Shown: one piece after another, positions 1 to 8,189 of the stretch
Position numbering within the stretch: the first letter of the stretch is position 1
Layout of the letters: each line of letters begins with the position of its first letter
NCBI GenBank assembly: GCA_036939975.1
Contig: JALLPB010000648.1
Location: forward strand, 1 to 13,934
Length of the DNA stretch: 13,934 nucleotides
Origin: Cyclostephanos tholiformis
Lineage: Eukaryota; Bacillariophyta; Thalassiosirophyceae; Thalassiosirales; Thalassiosiraceae
Direction: 5' to 3'
Notes under the pieces: generated by a model
What the model saw: the letters and a program-made list of their open reading frames with translations, nothing else
Told to the model about the DNA's origin: nothing
Databases searched by the model: none
Program-made: the position numbers and the translations under genes

Positions 1-90
1 CCCCGCCCGCCCACCCCTCCACCAACCCCCGATCCCCCCCAACCACCGCACTCGAAGGAAAGATATATTAAGAAAAATAATTCGTCGACG
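1..90. promoter_or_regulatory. C-rich tract and 5' flank of the fn3 gene
   Basis: The first 50 or so bases are strongly C-rich on the plus strand. They are followed by an AT-rich stretch (61-85) that ends directly before the proposed start ATG at 91. The change from C-rich to AT-rich sequence is compatible with a 5' flank or leader, but no precise promoter element can be named. Confidence 0.25.
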
Positions 91-989
91 ATGTCACCAG
101 CAGGTCCTAAGCTAGATTTCATTGGGGCATCCGAGGTGCGTTGAAGGCTATCGGTGATGGACTGGATCGCTGTGCACATAGTGTGTGGTTGGCAATGGGC
201 AGCTGCCATGATTCTATGCATTAGAAGGGACGGTCACAATGTTGTTAGTTGAATACAATGGATGTAGCTTACTCAAAAAAATTATTCATGGTTGGAGAGG
301 CCCTGTCGTCACTGCACTCGGCCCTTGTTTTATTATCGTATCTCCGTTGACGAAAACGAAAAGGAAAATTTAGTCTGCAACCGTTGTCATAGTCGACTTC
401 GCTGAAGAGTCTCCCTTTTCGCTAGATAGTATCCGAGGAGAACTCATATGAAACCGCTTGCTCCATGTCGGTATTTTGGACCCAACCCTCTTCTTTTATT
501 ACCCAACATCTTTCGTTGGGTCTGGGTCAGTCAACTCACTTTTTCTCTACCAATTCAACAGACTATTATTACCGTCGCATTCACTCCATTGACATCCCAC
601 GATATTTACGAGCTTCAGTGGAAAGAATACCCGCAGGTTCGTTCATATGTTTTTTAGGATTTCGTCTCCGTCGTCCGACCGAGTGTGCATTAGTCCTCTC
701 ACGTCACGCCCGTGGTACGAACTCTCGCGAATCCTAGAAATGGGAAATTGACGGGAAAAGCAAAACAATAAACGCTAAGGAAGTATCCAAGAATAGAAAC
801 AACAAAATACAGGCCAATATTGAAGATTTAAATCCCGGAACAACGTACACTGTGCGGCTGAGGGTGTTACGTGTAGTCGGTTCGGGGGTTGGTGGGTCGG
901 CTACTCCTGGAAAACCTAGCCCGGAATTGATCATTGATACAGAGGCCGTCAGTTGTACCCCAAAAGCATCGCAGTGCATAATTTTGTAA
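91..989 (+). CDS. small fibronectin type III domain protein with C-terminal CaaX-type tail (3 exons)
   Basis: Proposed exons are 91-135, 562-636 and 738-989, giving 123 aa. Both introns (136-561, GTGCGT...ACAG; 637-737, GTTCGT...CTAG) are phase 0 and leave one open frame. The spliced product reads as one fn3 beta-sandwich: PAGPKLDF, then TIITVAFTP (strand B), YELQWKEYP (strand C with the core Trp), IEDLNPGTTYTVRLRVL (the LxPGTxYxVRV signature) and PGKPSPELIIDTEA at the end. The protein ends CTPKASQCIIL, so its last four residues C-I-I-L fit a CaaX prenylation box of the geranylgeranyl type. No signal peptide is visible, which agrees with a cytosolic, membrane-tethered protein. The second exon is also open upstream to an ATG at 448, so a shorter unspliced start is possible, but the 91-135 exon supplies the missing first fn3 strand. 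The function is unknown, probably protein-protein binding. Confidence 0.7.
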
Positions 990-1226
990 TACGAAGGAAA
1001 TTGAGAAAATTAATGCATCGAGTTGTTTAAATATTTCAATTTGATGGTACAGATTGACGATTCTTCGTGCCCAATTCTTCGGGGTTAAGTTGCAAGTTTT
1101 GCATGATTTGAGGTGGTTGATAGAAAACAACCCTTTCGGCCATTCAAACAAATTGGCAGTCACACTAACGAGAGTTCACGCTTTAACTGCTTGGAGGAGT
1201 TCTTTTCTAGCCATAGTTTTCTACCT

Positions 1227-1469
1227 ATGTATAGTGTTGCTCTTCTGTTCCACGGAATTTTATGGGAGACAGCATGGAATATGGATGAGAAGAGAAAGAG
1301 GTCTAATAGAACGAACCTGATTTCTGTGCCCCTTGGTGAATCTACTGTTTCCACTGCTGGGTTGTTATACGCTGAAGGTGAAAGTCTTGTGTATGCAATA
1401 GAGCCTGTGCAGTGCCCAATGCATTCCGTTTATTACGTCAAAATATTTACCAACTTGCTTATGGAGTGA
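1227..1469 (+). CDS. hypothetical 80-aa ORF running into repeat copy 1
   Basis: This ATG-initiated frame (MYSVALLFHGILWETAWN...) continues into the first copy of the 210-bp tandem repeat, where it encodes MDEKRKRSNRTN and then VPLGESTVSTAGLLYAEGE, and stops at a TGA in the repeat. Copy 2 keeps the same 62-codon frame open (1491-1679). Differences between the copies include both silent changes and replacements (S/F, E/D, Y/H, YY/VY), so selection for protein is not clear. I do not recognise the product. It could be a decayed gene fragment rather than a working gene. Confidence 0.2.
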   Translation: MYSVALLFHGILWETAWNMDEKRKRSNRTNLISVPLGESTVSTAGLLYAEGESLVYAIEPVQCPMHSVYYVKIFTNLLME

Positions 1470-1763
1470 GGTAAATGCTTGCTCACGATTATGGATGAGA
1501 AGAGAAAGAGGTCTAATAGAACGAACTTGATTTTTGTGCCCCTTGGTGACTCTACTGTTTCCACTGCTGGATTGTTATACGCTGAAGGTGAAAGTCTTGT
1601 GCATGCAATAGAGCCTGTGCAGTGCCCAATGCATTCCGTTGTCTATGTCAAAATATTTACCAACTTGCTTATGGAGTGAGGTAAATGCTTGCTCATGAAT
1701 ATGGATGAGAAGAGAAAGAGGTCTAATAGAACGAACCTGATTTCTGTGCCTCTTGGTGAATCT
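1281..1763 (+). repeat. 210-bp tandem repeat, two full copies and one truncated copy
   Basis: Copies start at 1281, 1491 and 1701, each with ATGGATGAGAAGAGAAAGAG, so the period is exactly 210 bp. Copies 1 and 2 differ at roughly ten positions. Copy 3 is cut off at about 1763, a few bases before the inverted-repeat element at 1768. The period is a multiple of three and each full copy holds the same 62-codon ORF ending in TGA. Confidence 0.93.
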
Positions 1764-1767
1764 GTGG

Positions 1768-1919
1768 CAGCTAATATTGAATATGCCCTAGAATCGACTT
1801 TGAGTGTTTTTTAATGCTTTTTCATGTGAATCCCCAGTAGGCCCAACAAATTTTTATAAAAAATTCCGGAAATTACCTGCTCAAAGTCGATTCTGGGGCA
1901 TTTTCGATAATAGTAGCTG
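1768..1919. mobile_element. MITE-like element with about 38-bp terminal inverted repeats
   Basis: The left arm (1768-1804, beginning CAGCTAATATTGA and ending GAATCGACTTTGAG) pairs with the right arm (1880-1919, beginning CTCAAAGTCGATTC and ending TAGTAGCTG). There are a few mismatches and a 2-3 base gap. The arms enclose 75 AT-rich bases with no ORF. The element abuts the point where the third 210-bp repeat copy is truncated. No clear target-site duplication can be read. It could instead be a transcribed hairpin. Confidence 0.55.
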
Positions 1920-2086
1920 TGTTACAGATCCTACCTCACTTTTTTAGCGGGAAACACATCTCCGTGAACCAGAACCATCACACGACCGATTTACACATCA
2001 TGACCACGACCATGGTGAGCAACCACACGCACGACTCTTGACATTTCACTCCGGACAACCTCATAAAATATACAAGTAGCTCTGAG
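1920..2086 (+). promoter_or_regulatory. upstream region of the E3 ligase gene with TATA-like sequence
   Basis: This is the non-coding gap between the inverted-repeat element and the start codon at 2087. It holds an AT-rich TATA-like segment (CATAAAATATAC, about 2062-2073) 14-25 bases before the ATG. That is close enough that it may belong to the leader instead of being a true TATA box. Confidence 0.25.
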
Positions 2087-3685
2087 ATGGAGCCGGCTGA
2101 AGCCGACGTGGGCATATCAACGAACACTCCTCCTCCTTCGAATCACGAGGACGACGCCCCGCCTGCATCGGTGTCTCTCGCGTCCGCCCCTCCAATATGC
2201 CCGATATGCTGCGATGAATACTCGACCTTGACGACGGCGACAGTTACCCTGTCCGCCTGTCAGCACCAAAGCTGCGGATCGTGCCTCGTCAGGTGGATGG
2301 AAAGGGAGGAAACGTCCGGCCGCTGTGACGTGGAGGGTCCGACCTGTCCCTTCTGTCGCGTGGTCATACGCGAATGCGACGTCGTTAGACTCATGGACAG
2401 GCCATTCCGTCCAAGGATGGAGGAAACCGCAGGTCGAGAGGAGGCATACGTCGGCGATGAAATCGATGAGCTCACCCTCCATTGGATCAACCAAAACACG
2501 ACTCCGTGTCCATTTTGCGGTAATCGAGTTGAAAAGAGCGATGGGTGTGATCATATGGTATGCTTGTGCGGGTATCAATTCTGCTACAGTTGTGGCGGGG
2601 CCTACGGGAGGTGTCGCTGTGTAACTCCCGGTAATGAAATCGCCTTTACACCTGGCGATGAAATCGTTTACAACGGCAGTTTCGAGGAGCCATTGAGAGA
2701 TTATGAAGGTCGTGTTGATCTCAGACTCTGTATAAGGCGGAGGGAGGTCCGCCTGGTGCGTAGCAATCGGTATGAAGAAGGTGTGGCACATTGGCATTAT
2801 GCAGCTAAGAAACCTTCACTTTGTACTTTCAATGGAAGGTGGATGTTCTCTTCGAAGAATAGCTCGACATGTATATCCATGCTGAGGCAGCAACTTGAAA
2901 ACCAGAAAATTATGTCCGAACGAGTTTCAAGATATTGGGCGCAGGATCGTGTTAACCATATCCAAAACGCGACCTGGCTCTTCCTCCGACGTGGAGCTGA
3001 CATCAAAGCAATGCATCAACTCTACGTCAGGGACGATATCAGCGAAGAACGTTTTGATCGAAAATGGGATATGCGTTGGGAGGAAATGTATTGGTCTGAT
3101 TGGGAATGTTGGTTTGGACATGGATTCGAATATAAAGTTGTCTATGATCGACTAATGACATCATTGAAGTTTGGGATGTTCACTATGGATAGAAGAGTTC
3201 AAAAAAAAATGAAAAGATTTACTATTGTCCTTAATCGGATGGAAGATGTATTGCAGTCTGAAGTGGCTAACAAGACAACAGTAATATGGGATTATCTATG
3301 GGAGAATCCGGAGTATCCATGGTATATTCCGGGTTTTAGATGGACGAATGAGTTGGGAGAAATTTCGCATTACGAGTCTTTAATTCTGGAATACGAGAGG
3401 TCATTCTGTCGATGTAGGCTTTGTCGACCATCCGATTACAATGATTGTGTCCGCGCAAGTAGTCAGTCATGCGACTCTGGCTTTCTTATGGACGGAACAC
3501 CATTTGATTCAGCATATTTGATAATGAGGAAGATGACGGGGTCGTCAAGGAAAAAGACAAGTCGAGGGACAGCAAGGAAGTCAAGTAAGAAACTATCCCG
3601 CTCAGAACGAAAGTCAAAGATGTCCCCACAGACGGTGGCACGTTGGAAGAGAAAGAAGACACAATTAGCTTGGTCAAAAGACTAA
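2087..3685 (+). CDS. RING/Rcat (RBR-like) E3 ubiquitin-protein ligase
   Basis: The frame encodes 532 aa with no visible intron. RING1 is a C3HC4 finger: C38-x2-C41, C58, H60, C63-x2-C66, C87-x2-C90. About 50 residues later comes a second Cys-rich module, C141PFC144, VEKSDGC154DHMVC159, C161, FC166YSC169, ending C176/C178. It matches the Rcat (RING2) domain of ariadne/HHARI-type ligases, where the Cys in the GC-x-HM motif carries the ubiquitin thioester; C154 is that residue here. The gap between the modules is too short for an IBR (BRcat) domain, which is unusual. The rest (about 200-500) is a Trp-rich, charged region with FCRCRLC near 460 and no family I recognise. Expected role: E2-dependent transfer of ubiquitin to substrates. 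The base composition falls from GC-rich in the N-terminal half to AT-rich in the C-terminal half. The Lys/Arg/Ser-rich last 50 or so residues may be a wrong-frame tail. Confidence 0.85.
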   Translation: MEPAEADVGISTNTPPPSNHEDDAPPASVSLASAPPICPICCDEYSTLTTATVTLSACQHQSCGSCLVRWMEREETSGRCDVEGPTCPFCRVVIRECDVVRLMDRPFRPRMEETAGREEAYVGDEIDELTLHWINQNTTPCPFCGNRVEKSDGCDHMVCLCGYQFCYSCGGAYGRCRCVTPGNEIAFTPGDEIVYNGSFEEPLRDYEGRVDLRLCIRRREVRLVRSNRYEEGVAHWHYAAKKPSLCTFNGRWMFSSKNSSTCISMLRQQLENQKIMSERVSRYWAQDRVNHIQNATWLFLRRGADIKAMHQLYVRDDISEERFDRKWDMRWEEMYWSDWECWFGHGFEYKVVYDRLMTSLKFGMFTMDRRVQKKMKRFTIVLNRMEDVLQSEVANKTTVIWDYLWENPEYPWYIPGFRWTNELGEISHYESLILEYERSFCRCRLCRPSDYNDCVRASSQSCDSGFLMDGTPFDSAYLIMRKMTGSSRKKTSRGTARKSSKKLSRSERKSKMSPQTVARWKRKKTQLAWSKD

Positions 3686-3794
3686 GGAATGAAGAAAATT
3701 TAAGTAATGTCAAGATGAATGAGGCAAGTTCCAAGGAAAGTAAAAGGATAAAAAGGCGAGATATCGAGAATGGTAGGCATCATGTTCCCTATTA
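3511..3794 (+). pseudogene. alternative-frame continuation of the E3 ligase tail (possible frameshift)
   Basis: In the frame one base before that of the 2087-3685 ORF, this stretch reads as normal charged coding sequence: FDNEEDDGVVKEKDKSRDSK, a TAA at 3586, then TKVKDVPTDGGTLEEKEDTI and on to RDIENGRHHVPY with a stop at 3792-3794. The used frame reads the same bases as SSRKKTSRGTARKSSKK, typical of an offset reading of an acidic/lysine tract. This suggests an indel near 3500-3530, or an unrecognised intron, so the real C-terminus may be in this frame. The in-frame TAA argues that it is decayed. Confidence 0.35.
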
Positions 3795-3876
3795 ACGACT
3801 TAGTTTCCCTGTCAGAACAATCTATGACATCAAAAAATAGTACTGAGATTTAATACCTAATATTATAATTGGCGAC
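3686..3876. other. convergent intergenic spacer (3' flanks)
   Basis: This AT-rich gap separates the end of the plus-strand E3 ligase gene from the 3' end of the minus-strand endonuclease gene. It probably holds both 3' UTRs. No further gene is visible, apart from the alternative-frame tail described for 3511-3794. Confidence 0.4.
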
Positions 3877-4922
3877 CTAAACTCGGAGGAATTTAAAGCA
3901 GCCATCGTTGTTCCAACAAATGTGCCGAAACGGTATAGGGGAATTATCGCGCAATACTCGCCTCATCCTCCTCCGTCTTCCAGTGTCGCCACCGGAGCTA
4001 CCTTCGTCGATGTTCGAGAGGGGTACCAACGCGCCGTCGTCCTGATGATAGTCGATGGCGGATCGGCTTCCACCGCCGACCCCGCCCATCATTGCCCTCC
4101 CGGCGACGACTCTCTTCTTCGACCCCCTGAGACGAATGATCTCGTCCGTGAGAGCGTCCGCGATCTCCTTACGAACGGGAATAGCGTCCGTACCGTCGTC
4201 GACGTATTTGCCGAATAGTGTCGGGAAGAACTCCATTCCCGTCGCCGCCTCGAGGTCCGTGAGCCTGACCACGTGATCGGCCAATCGAATCCCACGTTGG
4301 GTGGCGTCATCGTTGTTGTCGTCGCCGACGAGGTCTGAATTGGGAAGGACGAACGCGGCGAATCGTCTCAGCGATGTCTTGGTCGTCATTACGTTAGAAT
4401 CAACCCCATTCCGTCCACCCGACGATGTCCCTGAGGAGGACGTCTCGTCGTTACCCGATACCTCATCGTGCACGACGACCACGACCTTGAAGAAGTGGGT
4501 CGGTACGGCGACGAGAGTGGGGGGCCTTCCGATGCCCTCGTAGGAATATCGAAAGACACCATTCCCCCCCCCGCTCCCGACCCCGACCCCAACATCGTCA
4601 TCGTCGTCGTCTTCATCCTCGTCAATCGCGCTAGACATCGTTACGCCTATCGCGGGGGGGGTGGCGCGATGGTAGTACTTTGGCAACCATAGTGGGCCGG
4701 TTATCACCCACGTCGTCTCGCCCCGTCGTCGATCGCGGTCGTATGTGTTGGCGCCCCGGCCCCTCATCATCCCCGCCTCCCCACGCACGAATTCCTCAAG
4801 CCGTAGCCATATCGATCGATTGAATTTCGGCACCTGCGGCGATATGTTGGTCAGAGCGAACGTGTCGTCCATCCTGTTCCTAATCCTCACGTCTATCGTG
4901 TCACTCTTCCCCCCCCCCCCAA

Positions 4923-4958
<36 letters not shown>

Positions 4959-5511
4959 ATCCCACCATCGACGCCGGGAAGTCCGCCGCGGGCGCGAGGT
5001 GTCCGCGATCGTATCCCGAACCTCGATAATGCGAATTCCTCGACCGGTGGTACGGACTAAGCGACTTGTCCTCGCGAAAGCGCATCCCATCCCGTCGCCG
5101 GGACGACGGACACGCCGCCCGATCGCGATGGCGGGCGTCGGAACCGACGGGAGGAGTTGGCACGAGTCGCTCGATGACGTAGAGGGGATTCCTCGTCCGT
5201 GAGTCATACGCGATCGCTAGGTCGTCGTTCGGGATGTATATACGCACGGGCGGGGACGGTAGCATCTCGTGCATCGGATTCGTTCCGTTTTTTTTCGTCG
5301 TCGTGGTTGAATTAGTGCATTTCACATTCGCCCGAAAGTCGACGCCGGAGGCGCCGTCGTCGTCGGCGGGGGCGTCGATCTCGCTCGCCGCCATCTTTCG
5401 CCCCTGGCCGTAGTGCGCTCCCACGAGGGCCGAGGCCGATGCCGCGGTCGCCACGGCCGCCCCGAGGCAGAACGATGCCGCATGGGTTAGCCATCGGGGG
5501 ACGGGGGGCAT
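3877..5511 (-). CDS. ENDOG: mitochondrial-type endonuclease G (DNA/RNA non-specific nuclease)
   Basis: This single 544-aa frame has the full EndoG/NUC1 order. The N-terminus has a hydrophobic Ala-rich segment (about 11-33), compatible with mitochondrial targeting or membrane anchoring. Then follow YVIERL (111-116), the beta-beta-alpha-metal catalytic motif RGSGYDRGH (H171 the general base), DDTFALTNISPQVPKFN (N231 at the Mg-binding position, equivalent to N172 of human EndoG), WLRLEE, TWVITGPLWLP, VAVPTHFFKVVV, FAAFVLPN and the C-terminal LEAATGMEFFP. The family cleaves DNA and RNA and is released from mitochondria in cell death or used for organelle DNA turnover. Human EndoG is about 300 aa; the extra length is low complexity, with 11 Asp in a row (186-196) between His171 and Asn231, an Asp/Glu plus Gly/Val tract (297-316) and a Ser/Gly/Thr loop (353-370). 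It is transcribed divergently from the thioredoxin-like gene. The ATG at 5511 precedes the hydrophobic segment and is the natural start. Confidence 0.92.
4909..4958. repeat. C12 homopolymer and (CGT)12 microsatellite inside the EndoG gene
   Basis: Twelve consecutive C (4909-4920) are followed by a pure CGT run (4923-4958). On the coding (minus) strand they encode the 11-Asp tract and the following Gly run. A second C run and an imperfect GTC/CATC tract lie at about 4564-4620. The reading frame stays open through both, so their lengths keep the gene in frame in this sequence. Confidence 0.95.
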
Positions 5512-5744
5512 GGCATGTGGGGGTTAAACAGAAGATAATAGTGTATTATGTGTACTACCATAGGTATTTATTGCACCTAACCTGTGTGTGCTCCTGCGGA
5601 TACATGCTACAGACAGACCGTTTTGCGAACGTATGTAGTACTTACGAGACGCCGTACGATGCAAAAAAATACATACTACCTACCTATTACAATTCATGCG
5701 ACTACCTACAACAACTGTGGTGCATGTGGCATGGGGCGGCGACG
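5512..5744. promoter_or_regulatory. bidirectional promoter region between EndoG and the thioredoxin-like gene
   Basis: The two divergent start codons (5511 on minus, 5745 on plus) are 233 bases apart, so both promoters and leaders must lie here, possibly extending into the 5' ends. The stretch is much more AT-rich than either coding flank and contains TA-rich segments (GTGTATTATGTGTACTACC near 5541; ACATACTACCTACCTATTAC near 5671). No defined TATA box or initiator can be assigned. Confidence 0.45.
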
Positions 5745-7475
5745 ATGATGAACACCCCCCCTCCCACCTCGACCGTACTTCGTCGCCGCCGCCGCCGCCG
5801 CCGCCGCCGCCTCCATCATCGCGCGGTACTAATACCACCCTCCCTCGTCGCCGCTCTTCTTCTCCTCTGTCCTACTACCTTTCACCTTGCCGAAAACGGC
5901 GGATACGGTGGAGTTAAAACTCCCCTCGTCGTGGTCGGTCTCGTTGCGAAAGTAGTCCCGATTGCCTCCGGCGGCAATAGACGTCCAGCGTCTGCCCCGA
6001 TGAGAGGTCTTGGTGGGAGGAACAACGCACCGATGATAATTTTCAATTCCCCCTCCGATGCGACGACGATTGTGACCGAATCTTCTCCACGATTCCCCGT
6101 AACGTCCAACGACGCGACATCCGACGACGCGACATCCGACGACGACGCGACGACGACGGCGGGATCGACGTCATCGTCGGGGCAGGGGGGGAATGCGGCA
6201 TCGATACCGCGCCAAACTACGAAACAACAACGCGGGGGAGTGTGGTTGCCGCCCTCCCAACGAAATAATCCCGGTAGGATATTTTCCATCCAGCAGCCTC
6301 AGGATTTGTTGGATTTCGTAATCGAGGACGAACGATTGAGCGTGGGTGAGTAGAGTCGTCAATTTCATCCTGGGCACCGCACCGTTGGTAATCATTATGT
6401 TCACCGTGTTACACATCTTTATATCCTCCTTTTTGCACGCTCACGTCGAAATCGCAAACGTTTAGTTAAAGTCCACGCAAGTTGGTGTAAAACGTGCCAA
6501 GTATTCGACATGCGCTATCGGAGACTGGCATCGCAATTCGGGGACGATCAACCCGGTACTCGTGATAATGTTATCGTCAAGAAGAGAGGCCGAGCGAGAT
6601 TCGCCGAGATGCAGTACGACAATCCGAACAATAAGGAAATGTGCCAATTGCTGAATGCCACCAAGTTGCCATACATATTAATGTACAAGGGTTCGAGGGG
6701 GAAGGTGGATGAATTCCAGTGCAGTCCAGCCCAATTCCAACGTTTGATCGATGCCGTGAACGAGTTGGCGGATCCCCAAACCGTGCTTGTCGATGGCGGT
6801 ACCGCGTCGAATGGAGCGGAGGGGTCAGAAAATTTCGTCGATGAATTGAATGAAGTTACGGACACGTCGAGTTCAAAAGCAACATCAGAAGCAGCGACAG
6901 CCCCCGTCGAAGGGCCATTGTGGACGGGGAACGAGACGATAGATGAACTCAAGCAACAATTAGAAAATGAATCGGCCGAGAAGTTCAATATGTTCGAGGT
7001 GATGAAGGCGCAGATCGAATATGATAAGGGATACATACTGAAGCTAGAAACCGGCGTAGAAACACAGCGATCCATGCTCGAGGCTAGGGATGGCGAATTA
7101 TCCACCCTGCGGTCTGGTATCATGACGAAGGAGGAGGAAATACAATCGCTGTCCAACGAGCTCAAACAACAGAAAGAAGAAAATCAACGCGCCAAGCAAG
7201 ACCTCTTGATGTATCAAACTCAAGTTTCTCAATTAACAAAGAGAATATCCGAAATCGAGGGTGTCATTACCTCTCTCGAATTAGAGTCATCCTTCAACGA
7301 GAAATCTGTGCGCGAAAAGGAACGGCAATTGCTGCGGCACACGCAAGAATGGGAGGAGGAGAGGAGCGCATATGAGAAGGAGAGGAGCAGTATACGGAAG
7401 TTGGCTTTGTTGGGGGCCAAGCGCGTGGGGAGAGGGGTGAGGAATTTACTCTTGAGGCTAAGGGGAACGAAGTAA
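5745..7475 (+). CDS. thioredoxin-domain / coiled-coil protein (2 exons)
   Basis: Exons are 5745-6345 and 6466-7475, joined across a 120-nt phase-1 intron (GTGAGT...TTTAG), giving 536 aa. The N-terminus has ten Arg (13-22) followed by a hydrophobic stretch (about 27-46), which looks like a signal peptide or signal anchor. A Ser/Thr/Asp low-complexity linker (about 100-165) comes next. The splice restores the thioredoxin fold: SVVKVHASWCKTCQVF with redox Cys208 and Cys211, then the cis-Pro loop KLPYILMYKG (P269) and SPAQFQRLIDAVNELAD. Residues about 360-515 are heptad-rich coiled coil (IDELKQQLENES, EIQSLSNELKQQKEENQ, EWEEERSAYEKERSS), and the tail is basic (RVGRGVRNLLLRLRGTK). Expected role: disulfide or redox exchange on a membrane or coiled-coil partner; the compartment (secretory or plastid) is unclear. 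The ATG at 5745 was chosen for A at -3; an in-frame ATG at 5724 is the alternative. Confidence 0.85.
5781..5810 (+). repeat. CGY trinucleotide run encoding ten arginines
   Basis: The pure CGT/CGC run gives Arg13-Arg22 just before the hydrophobic segment of the thioredoxin-like protein, so it forms an extreme positively charged n-region. A related GAC-rich repeat (about 6113-6160) encodes the ATSDDATSDDDATTT linker. Confidence 0.9.
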
Positions 7476-7560
7476 CATTTCGTTTCGTTTCCATCTACTA
7501 GAAGTCTAGGGCAAATAAATTCAGTGCTAAGACAATAATCTCTTACTTAATTTGATTTAG

Positions 7561-7804
7561 GGGGCAAATCCCAGGGTCGTACCATATTTCTAAGGCCTTC
7601 GCTCACCACATTCGCAAAGCTACCAAACGTTTCAGTGGTCTTCCTTCACGCGACATCGATCCCCCAACAGTGTTTTCTCTCCTCCTACTCCTGACCAATC
7701 TCGGTAGGAACCTAACCAAGTATGAGCCAATATTCAATTTGAGAGATGCTAAATTTTTGTCGAGGAATCAGAGGGGGCTTGTGAGAACGCGAATGCTGAA
7801 GTGA
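7561..7804 (+). CDS. possible alternative third exon of the thioredoxin-like gene (80 aa)
   Basis: A donor-like GTAACA overlaps the stop codon of the thioredoxin-like gene (intron 7472-7560, 89 nt, ending TTGATTTAG). Splicing there would replace the TAA, keep the Lys codon (AA|G, phase 2) and open an 80-codon frame (GQIPGSYHISKAFAHHIRKA ... TNLGRNLTKYEPIFNLRD ... RTRMLK) ending in TGA at 7802. The frame has no internal stop and normal amino-acid composition, although its flanks are stop-rich. I recognise no family. Alternatives: an exon of a separate decayed gene, or chance. It overlaps no other feature. Confidence 0.35.
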
Positions 7805-8189
7805 ATAGTGTATTGCTAATGAAAAATTCTTAATAATCCAACAGTTTATTAGAAAAACTATTAGATATCAATTTACTTAGTATTAATACTATACAATATA
7901 GGTTAAATTATGTAATTCATTTTACTTGGTAGACAATTTACTTTCCTCTATAGTTTCTCGTTTTTATGATGACATTTGAACGACTCCCCGCCGAAACAAA
8001 AAAATAGAGAGAGAGAGAGAGCTCTATGGTAGAGAGAGAGAACAGAACTGTGACTGGTTCTGAGACGGACGTAAACACAGAGATGATTAGTGAGCAGCAC
8101 AGCGGAGATCGCTCAGCGTTTGCTAATTGGATAAGGAGTTATACTTTCAATATACAGTAAACAATCCGATATCTCGCGCGAATACAGTC
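7805..8189 (+). promoter_or_regulatory. AT-rich intergenic region with GA microsatellite, 5' flank of the PT-repeat gene
   Basis: No ORF is supported here. The stretch is AT-rich up to about 7970. It then has two AG-dinucleotide runs (about 8004-8022 and 8031-8041) split by CTCTATGGT. Pyrimidine/purine tracts of this type are common near promoters, but no core element can be assigned. The start ATG of the next gene is at 8190. Confidence 0.35.

Noticed and set aside
2117..2797. Minus-strand ORF of 226 aa opposite the E3 ligase
   Set aside because: The plus strand has the precise zinc-finger spacing of RING1 and Rcat. The minus frame shows no domain and is a GC-rich shadow.
3585..3605. 21-nt GTAAGA...CTCAG segment that would remove the in-frame TAA at 3586 and preserve the alternative frame
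   Set aside because: It is far below the length of the other introns here (72-426 nt), so it is probably accidental.
5439..5723. Upstream extension of the thioredoxin-like frame to 5439
   Set aside because: It would overlap the EndoG N-terminus on the other strand and run through the AT-rich divergent promoter. The extra residues look like translated non-coding sequence, and a better start lies at 5745.
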